Positions 59,226 to 64,000 of a stretch of 64,000 nt of DNA are shown one piece after another. Both the position numbers and the translations under genes were made by a program. A model generated the notes under the pieces. It was not told the DNA's origin. It did no database searches and saw only the letters and a list, made by a program, of their open reading frames with translations. Within the stretch, counting starts at the first letter, position 1, and every line of letters begins with the position of its first letter. Origin of the DNA: Streptomyces sp. NBC_00094 (GTDB lineage Bacteria > Actinomycetota > Actinomycetes > Streptomycetales > Streptomycetaceae); assembly GCF_026343125.1 (NCBI RefSeq), contig NZ_JAPEMB010000001.1, positions 1,178,001 to 1,242,000 of the forward strand, written 5' to 3'.

Positions 59226-59690
59226 GTGGCACGGACACGCAGACCGGTGGTGGCCCGGTGGTTCACCGACGACTCGGTTCCGGAGGCGGAGTTCCGACTG
59301 CTCGGGACCCGCTGCACGGCCTGCGCCTCGGTCTTCTTCCCGCGCGAGGACGACTGGTGCCGCAATCCGGGCTGCCCCGGCGGCGGCGAGCTGGCCGAGG
59401 TCCCGCTCTCGCCGCGCGGCCGGGTCTGGTCGTACACCGACGGGCGGTACCGGCCGCCCGCCCCGTACGTCTCCGACCCGGACGCGCCCTGGGAGCCGTA
59501 CACGCTCGTCGCCGTCGAGCTGGCGGCCGAGGCGATGGTGGTCCTCGGGCAGGCGGCCCCCGGAGTACGGCCGGCCGATCTCGCCGTCGGCACGGAGGTC
59601 GAGGTGGTGCCGGGCGTCCTGAACGAGGACGACGCGCACACCTGGACCACCTGGAACTGGCGGCCCGTCGCACGGGAGGAACTGTCGTGA
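59226..59690 (+). CDS. DUF35 zinc-ribbon/OB-fold protein (acyl-CoA-associated)
   Basis: 154 aa from GTG 59226 with GGGAGG upstream. An N-terminal helix region is followed by a zinc ribbon (TRCTACASVFFPREDDWCRNPGC) and an OB fold (GRVWSYTDGRYRPPAPY). DUF35 proteins form complexes with thiolase-like enzymes and bind acyl-CoA. The stop overlaps the start of the thiolase-like gene (GTGA, 59687-59690), so the pair is translated together. Steroid or branched fatty-acid side-chain thiolysis is the usual context. Confidence 0.9.
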   Translation: MARTRRPVVARWFTDDSVPEAEFRLLGTRCTACASVFFPREDDWCRNPGCPGGGELAEVPLSPRGRVWSYTDGRYRPPAPYVSDPDAPWEPYTLVAVELAAEAMVVLGQAAPGVRPADLAVGTEVEVVPGVLNEDDAHTWTTWNWRPVAREELS

Positions 59691-60874
59691 ACGACATCGC
59701 GATCCTCGGGGCCGGAATGCACCCATGGGGCAAGTGGGGGCGGAGTTTCGTCAGTTACGGAACGGCGGCCGCTCGTGCCGCGCTCGCCGACGCCGGGCTC
59801 GGCTGGGAGGACGTCGGCTCGATCGTCGGGGCGGACACCATGCGGTGCGGCTACCCGGGGTACGTGGCGGGGGCGACCTTCGCCCAGGCGCTCGGCTGGC
59901 AGGGCGCGCGGGTCTCCAGCGTGTACGCGGCCTGCGCCTCGGGCGCGCAGGCCATCGGGGCCGCCCGGGCCCAGATCCTGGCCGGGCTCGCGGACGTGGT
60001 CCTGGTCGTCGGCGCGGACTCGACGCCCAAGGGGTTCTTCGCCCCGGCCGGCGGCGAGCGGCCGGACGATCCGGACTGGCTGCGGTTCCGGGTGCTCGGG
60101 GCGACCAACCCCGCGTACTTCGCCCTCTACGCCCGCCGCAGGATGGCCCTGTACGGCGATACCCCCGAGGACTTCGCCGAGGTGAAGGTGAAGAACGCGG
60201 CGGCCGGAGCGCTCAATCCGCTCGCCCGCTACCGCGCGCGCGTGACCACCGAGGAGGTCGCGGCCTCCGCCGTCGTCGCCGATCCGCTGCGGCTCCTCGA
60301 CATCTGCGCGACCTCGGACGGGGGCGCCGCGCTCGTCCTGTCCAGCATGGAGTTCGCGCGCCGGCACGGGCGGCCCGATCCGGTGCGGGTCCGGGCCGTG
60401 TCCACGGTCTCCCCCACGTACCCCAAGGCGGTGCTCGACCTGCCCGACATCGCGACCGACTCGGCGGTCGCGGTCTCCCCCGCGCCGCACGGCTTCCGCG
60501 CCTCGATCGCGCGGGCCGCGTACGAGGAGGCGGGGATCGGGCCCGAGGACCTGTCCCTCGCGGAGGTGTACGACCTGTCCACCGCGCTGGAGCTGGAGTG
60601 GTACGAGGACATCGGGCTGTGCGGGCCGGGTGAGGGCGCCAAGCTGGTGCGGGAGGGGGTCACCGCCCTCGGCGGACGGCTCCCGGTCAACACCAGCGGC
60701 GGTCTCGCCTCCTTCGGGGAGGCGGTGCCGGCACAGGCGATCGCCCAGGTCTGCGAGCTGACGTGGCAGTTGCGGGGCACGGCGGGCGACCGGCAGGTGC
60801 CGGGGGCGCGGGTCGGCATCACCGCGAACCAGGGCCTGTTCGGCCACGGTTCGGCGGTGGTGGCGGTGCGCTGA
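59687..60874 (+). CDS. Thiolase-like acetyl-CoA acetyltransferase/lipid-transfer protein
   Basis: 395 aa, GTG start. Thiolase fold: MNDIAILGAGMHPWGKWG, then the nucleophile Cys region VYAACASGAQAIGAARAQI, and NTSGGLASFGEAVPAQAIAQVCELTWQLRG and GITANQGLFGHGSAVVAV at the end. It belongs to the SCP-x/nonspecific lipid-transfer group that needs a DUF35 partner. The final residue pair His (LFGHG) is the usual catalytic His. Substrate unknown: a long or sterol-derived acyl-CoA is likely. Confidence 0.9.
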   Translation: MNDIAILGAGMHPWGKWGRSFVSYGTAAARAALADAGLGWEDVGSIVGADTMRCGYPGYVAGATFAQALGWQGARVSSVYAACASGAQAIGAARAQILAGLADVVLVVGADSTPKGFFAPAGGERPDDPDWLRFRVLGATNPAYFALYARRRMALYGDTPEDFAEVKVKNAAAGALNPLARYRARVTTEEVAASAVVADPLRLLDICATSDGGAALVLSSMEFARRHGRPDPVRVRAVSTVSPTYPKAVLDLPDIATDSAVAVSPAPHGFRASIARAAYEEAGIGPEDLSLAEVYDLSTALELEWYEDIGLCGPGEGAKLVREGVTALGGRLPVNTSGGLASFGEAVPAQAIAQVCELTWQLRGTAGDRQVPGARVGITANQGLFGHGSAVVAVR

Positions 60875-61016
60875 GCCCCTGTCCTGCGGGGGCCCTCAGG
60901 GGATGGCTGTCCGCGCCTCCGCCCTGCGGGGCCCTCAGGTGATGACTGCCTGAGCCCCCGTCCTCCGGGGCCCTCAGTCAGTGGCTGTGCCGAGCCCCCC
61001 GTCCTCCGGGGGGCTC
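60870..61016. repeat. Four degenerate 37-43-bp tandem repeats ending in a terminator
   Basis: The gap between thiolase and cvnD consists of about four imperfect copies of a unit like GAGCCCCTGTCCTGCGGGGGCCCTCAGGGGATGGCTG. The last copy forms the hairpin listed next. Confidence 0.8.
60992..61016. terminator. Bidirectional terminator hairpin after thiolase and cvnD
   Basis: GAGCCCCCCG-TCCTC-CGGGGGGCTC, a perfect 10-base stem in the convergent gap. Confidence 0.85.
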
Positions 61017-61018
61017 GC

Positions 61019-61624
61019 TCAGGTGGTGGCCGGTGCGTGGTTCCTGTCCGCGAGGACCAGCGCGTGCTGGACCACCGCGACCAGGATGTTCTTGACGGAC
61101 TCCCGGTCGCGTGCGTCGCACATCAGGAGCTCGACCTCAGGATCCAGATCGAGCGCCCCGCGCACGCTCTCGGCGGGGAACCGGCGGGCGCCCTCGAAGC
61201 AGTTGACGGCGACCGTGAAGGGGATGCCGCGCCGCTCGAAGTAGTCGATGGCCGCGAAACTGTCCTCCAGACGGCGGGTGTCCGCCAGGACGATCGCGCC
61301 GAGCGCACCCTGGGCGAGCTCGTCCCACAGGAACCAGAAGCGGTCCTGGCCGGGGGTCCCGAACAGGTACAGGACGAGGTCCTCGCGGAGGGTGATCCGG
61401 CCGAAGTCCATGGCGACCGTGGTGGTGGTCTTGTTCTCGACGCCGTGCAGGTCGTCGACGGGCCGCCCCGCCTCACTGAGGATCTCCTCGGTGCGCAGGG
61501 GCCTGATCTCGCTGACCGCGCCCACCAGCGTCGTCTTGCCGACCCCGAACCCGCCCGCGACGAGGATCTTCAGGGTCACCGGCTCGACGAGCGGCTTCTT
61601 GCGGCTAGAGCGCCCGAAGGCCAT
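61019..61624 (-). CDS. cvnD: Conservon small GTPase-like protein CvnD
   Basis: 201 aa. A Ras-like ATP/GTP-binding protein: P-loop GGFGVGKTT (residues 24-32), switch region TTTTVAMDFGRI, and YLFGTPGQDRFWFLW. It belongs to the conservon multi-gene system where it works with a membrane histidine-kinase-like protein (CvnA), a Roadblock protein (CvnB) and a DUF742 protein (CvnC). Overlaps cvnC by 20 bases. The role is signal transduction in morphology and antibiotic control by analogy. Confidence 0.94.
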   Translation of the reverse strand: MAFGRSSRKKPLVEPVTLKILVAGGFGVGKTTLVGAVSEIRPLRTEEILSEAGRPVDDLHGVENKTTTTVAMDFGRITLREDLVLYLFGTPGQDRFWFLWDELAQGALGAIVLADTRRLEDSFAAIDYFERRGIPFTVAVNCFEGARRFPAESVRGALDLDPEVELLMCDARDRESVKNILVAVVQHALVLADRNHAPATT

Positions 61625-62030
61625 TGATCACCTCGCGAAGGATGCTCACGTCCGGCAGTTCTGCCGGCGGAACGGGGCGGGTCACATGGACGAGTTCGTC
61701 CTCGACGAGATCACCGACGAGGACCCGGACCACCCCGACGGGGAGGTCGAGTCCGGCGGCGAGCTCGGCGATCGACTGGGGCTGCTCGGAGCAGCGTTCG
61801 ACGATCTCCACGTGTTCCGGGGAGAGCGTCTGGTCACGGCCGGGATCGTCGGCGGCGGGCTCGGGGACCACCAGCGCGATCAGGTCGAGCCGGTGACGGG
61901 TGGCGGCACTGGTCCGGCCGCGGGTCATCGCGTACGGACGGACCACCGGTCCCGCGTCGGCGTCGAACCAGTGGTGGGGGCCAGGGGTACGGCCTTTCGT
62001 CGCCTGGTCGCGCTCGGCTTCGTCACTCAT
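61605..62030 (-). CDS. cvnC: DUF742 protein CvnC
   Basis: 141 aa. DUF742 features: VVRPYAMTRGRTSAATRHRLDLIALVV, then LSPEHVEIVERCSEQPQSIAELAAGLDLPVGVVRVLVGDLVEDELVHVTRP. It is a winged-helix-like domain that binds CvnA or CvnD. It lies between cvnB and cvnD in the conserved order. Confidence 0.94.
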   Translation of the reverse strand: MSDEAERDQATKGRTPGPHHWFDADAGPVVRPYAMTRGRTSAATRHRLDLIALVVPEPAADDPGRDQTLSPEHVEIVERCSEQPQSIAELAAGLDLPVGVVRVLVGDLVEDELVHVTRPVPPAELPDVSILREVINGLRAL

Positions 62031-62040
62031 GCCGTCCCAC

Positions 62041-62490
62041 TCACCCTCCGGTGGGCAGGCCGGTCCGGGGAGCCGTCGTGAGGTGGACCCCGACCCGCTT
62101 CACCATGAGCGTCATCTCGTAGGCGACCTGGCCGACATCGGAGTCGGCGTCGGCCAGGACGGCCAGGCAGCTGCCGTCCCCGGCGGCCGTCACGAAGAGG
62201 AACGCGTCCTCGAGTTCGACGACGGTCTGACGGACCCTGCCCGCCTCGAAGTGGCGTCCGACGCCCTTGGCGAGGCTGTGGAAGCCGGAGGCGACGGCGG
62301 CCAGGTGCTCGCCGTCCTCGCGGGTCAGCTCCTGGGAGGCGCCGGTGGGCAGCCCGTCGCTGGAGAGCACCAGGGCCTTACGGATGGACCCGACCCGCTG
62401 GACGAGCTCGTCGAGGAGCCAGTTCAGCTCGCCGTTTCCGTGTCCGCGTCCGGCGGTGGTGCTGGGTGCTGCGGCGTTCGGTGCGGTCAT
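62041..62490 (-). CDS. cvnB: Roadblock/LC7 protein CvnB
   Basis: 149 aa from ATG 62490, overlapping the cvnA stop (ATGA). ELNWLLDELVQRVGSIRKALVLSSDGLPTGASQELTREDGEHLAAVASGFHSLAKGVGRHF is a Roadblock/LC7 domain, probably a GTPase regulator of CvnD. The C-terminus LFVTAAGDGSCLAVLADADSDVGQVAYEMTLMVKRV is the rest of the fold. Third gene upstream of cvnD by the usual order (A-B-C-D). Confidence 0.95.
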   Translation of the reverse strand: MTAPNAAAPSTTAGRGHGNGELNWLLDELVQRVGSIRKALVLSSDGLPTGASQELTREDGEHLAAVASGFHSLAKGVGRHFEAGRVRQTVVELEDAFLFVTAAGDGSCLAVLADADSDVGQVAYEMTLMVKRVGVHLTTAPRTGLPTGG

Positions 62491-64000
62491 CGACCGTCCC
62501 CCTCGGGTGTCGTTCCTGGTGCTGACGTGTCGTCCGGGTCCGCGGTGTGCTGCCGTCCGCGCTGCCAGCCGCGCTGCATGGCGGCCATGCGGGCGCGTAC
62601 TTCCTCGGCGTCGCGCTCGAAGGACTCGGGCCCGGCGTCCGCGACGGCCGGGCGGTCGTCGGAGTGCGCTCCGGCACCGCGGCCGGCCTGACCCTCGGAC
62701 TCGCGCAGCTGGGGCGCGAGGTTGGCCTGGCGGACGCGGCGGGGCAGCCCGCCGAACGCCTCGGGGCCGTCCGCCGCCACGGCACCGTCCAGGGGTACGG
62801 GACGCTGCGGGCGTACGAGACCGTGCGGGGGTACGGGACCCTGCGGGGGTACGGGACCTTCCGGCGGTACGGGGACGAGGGTCGGGCCCGAGGTGAGGGA
62901 CGGGCCGTGGCCCTGCGGCGGTACCGGGCCGGAGTCCGGGCGGGTGCCGCGGGCGGCGGAACGATACTCCTCGGGCTCCCGGCCCGGCGCGGGGTGCGAC
63001 CGGCCCGGCTCGTCGACGCGACGGCCGTGGTCCACGACGAGCATCGGGGTGTGGCGGCGCGGCAGCAGTACGGGACCGGGCGCGGCGCCGTCGGGGCGCG
63101 CGTCCTCGTCGTCGCGTCCGGTCGCCCGGTCGGGGACCTGCTGGTGCTGCTCGCCGGCGGGCGCGGGCGCGAGGCCGGAGCGACGGCGGTCGCGGGGCCG
63201 GAAGAGGCCGCCGCGCTCGCTCTCGGTGTCGAGGAGGTCCGCGGACCGGTCGAAGAGCACGTCGAACTCGTCGGCGCCGAGCGGAGCCTCCAGTTCGACG
63301 GGTCCGTCCAGGGCTCCGGGGGCCTCGGTCACGTCCGGGACCCGGGCGAGCACGGGACGGCGGGTGGGGAGCTGGGCGGGGCCTGCCGCGTCCCCGTCGG
63401 TCGCGTCGGTGCCGTCGGCGGCGCGGTCCGGGGACGTGGAGTCCGTGTTCTTGCGGTCCAGGCGGAATCCGGCGCCCTGGGTCTCGGGGGCGTCGGTGAG
63501 CAGCGCGGCCGGGATGAAGACGACCGCGGTGGTGCCTCCGTACGGGGAGGTCTGGAGCGAGACCCGGACGTTCTGCCGCTGGGCGAGCCGGCTGACCACG
63601 AAGAGGCCGAGGCGGTCGGTGTCCGAGAGCTCGAACTCGGGGGTCTCGGCGAGCCGGAGGTTGGCGTCGAGCAGGGCGTCGGGGTTCATGCCGAGGCCGC
63701 GGTCGTGGATCTCCAGGGTGAAGCCGTTGGCGACGCGCTCGCCGAGCACCTGCACGGCGGTGTGCGGGGGCGAGAACACCGTGGCGTTCTCCAGGAGTTC
63801 CGCGATGAGGTGGGTGAGGTCCGCGACGGCGGGGCCGCCCACGCCGAGGCGGGGCAGTCGGCGCACCTCGATCCGCTCGTAGTCCTCGACCTCGGCGACG
63901 GCGGCGCGGACCACGTCCATGAGCTGGACGGGCTTGCGCCACTGCCGGGAGGGCGCGGCGCCGGAGAGGATGACGAGACCCTCGGCGTGCCGTCGCATAC
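62487..64000 (-). CDS. cvnA: Sensor histidine-kinase-like protein CvnA, C-terminal part (5' end outside window)
   Basis: The 3' end of a conservon sensor; the N-terminal membrane and extracellular domains lie beyond 64000. Visible: VVRAAVAEVEDYERIEVRRLP, the ATPase N-box LIAELLENATVFSPP, G1 DRGLGMNP and a G2-like RLGLFVVSRLAQRQNVRV, with GTTAVVFIP. A long Pro/Gly/Asp-rich cytoplasmic tail of about 300 residues follows, with VPPQGPVPPHG-type repeats near its middle. It overlaps cvnB by ATGA (62487-62490). Confidence 0.9.
   Translation of the reverse strand, partial: MRRHAEGLVILSGAAPSRQWRKPVQLMDVVRAAVAEVEDYERIEVRRLPRLGVGGPAVADLTHLIAELLENATVFSPPHTAVQVLGERVANGFTLEIHDRGLGMNPDALLDANLRLAETPEFELSDTDRLGLFVVSRLAQRQNVRVSLQTSPYGGTTAVVFIPAALLTDAPETQGAGFRLDRKNTDSTSPDRAADGTDATDGDAAGPAQLPTRRPVLARVPDVTEAPGALDGPVELEAPLGADEFDVLFDRSADLLDTESERGGLFRPRDRRRSGLAPAPAGEQHQQVPDRATGRDDEDARPDGAAPGPVLLPRRHTPMLVVDHGRRVDEPGRSHPAPGREPEEYRSAARGTRPDSGPVPPQGHGPSLTSGPTLVPVPPEGPVPPQGPVPPHGLVRPQRPVPLDGAVAADGPEAFGGLPRRVRQANLAPQLRESEGQAGRGAGAHSDDRPAVADAGPESFERDAEEVRARMAAMQRGWQRGRQHTADPDDTSAPGTTPEGDGR

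Overview
The window is chromosomal DNA from a Streptomyces-type actinomycete. The evidence is very high GC with strong third-position bias, GTG starts with GTGA/ATGA stop-start overlaps, an rRNA operon with no tRNA in the 16S-23S spacer, a conservon (cvnABCD) at the right edge, DUF5999, an FtsR/FHA gene block, and MocR, PadR, EamA and PPOX genes of the kinds common in Streptomyces. No phage, insertion sequence, CRISPR array or tRNA gene was found.

Layout. 1-4.2 kb: the end of an RskA-like anti-sigma gene, then a six-gene minus-strand operon alternating exported DUF6230-like proteins with small DUF6114-like membrane proteins, read away from a TetR gene. 5-23.7 kb: accessory and housekeeping genes: signal peptidase I, AraC regulator, Rieske lipoprotein, an isochorismatase-fold protein without the usual nucleophile, three EamA exporters, LysR, MocR with two flavin split-barrel proteins, a stand-alone Clp N-domain protein, SRPBCC, PadR, PhzF, CPBP protease, glutamate-cysteine ligase, DUF5999. 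23.8-38 kb (almost all minus strand): gcvP under a tandem glycine riboswitch, dinB, then a conserved block (MerR, bifunctional nuclease, FtsR-like MerR, FHA/zinc-ribbon, DUF881, Sbp, DUF881, mannose-1-phosphate guanylyltransferase, CDP-alcohol phosphatidyltransferase) that resembles mycobacterial Rv1822-Rv1832 but has no gcvH. 38.2-43.3 kb: 16S-23S-5S rRNA on the minus strand with promoters and terminator. 44-46.2 kb: crr and ptsI of the PTS, divergent from the rRNA operon. 46.3-49.9 kb: MFS exporter plus unknown partner, divergent from a second MocR regulator. 50-52.9 kb: a damaged divergent pair, namely an exported beta-rich protein whose frame has no start codon and a fused gene joining an ECF sigma domain 2 to a CU044_5270-like membrane protein. 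53-61 kb: acetoacetyl-CoA synthetase, GH31 glucosidase, NUDIX, VanX-like dipeptidase, DUF35/thiolase pair. 61-64 kb: conservon cvnD-C-B and the 3' part of cvnA.

How the parts relate. The central block joins cell-division regulation (FtsR, FHA, MerR), envelope proteins (DUF881, Sbp), phospholipid head-group transfer and GDP-mannose supply, close to the glycine-cleavage and rRNA genes, so it is a growth-linked core region. The flanks are dominated by small regulator-target units (TetR, AraC, LysR, MocR, PadR). The two least explained loci are the DUF6230/DUF6114 operon and the rearranged sigma-factor locus near 51.6 kb. Functions are assigned from motifs and recalled family resemblance; no database search was run.
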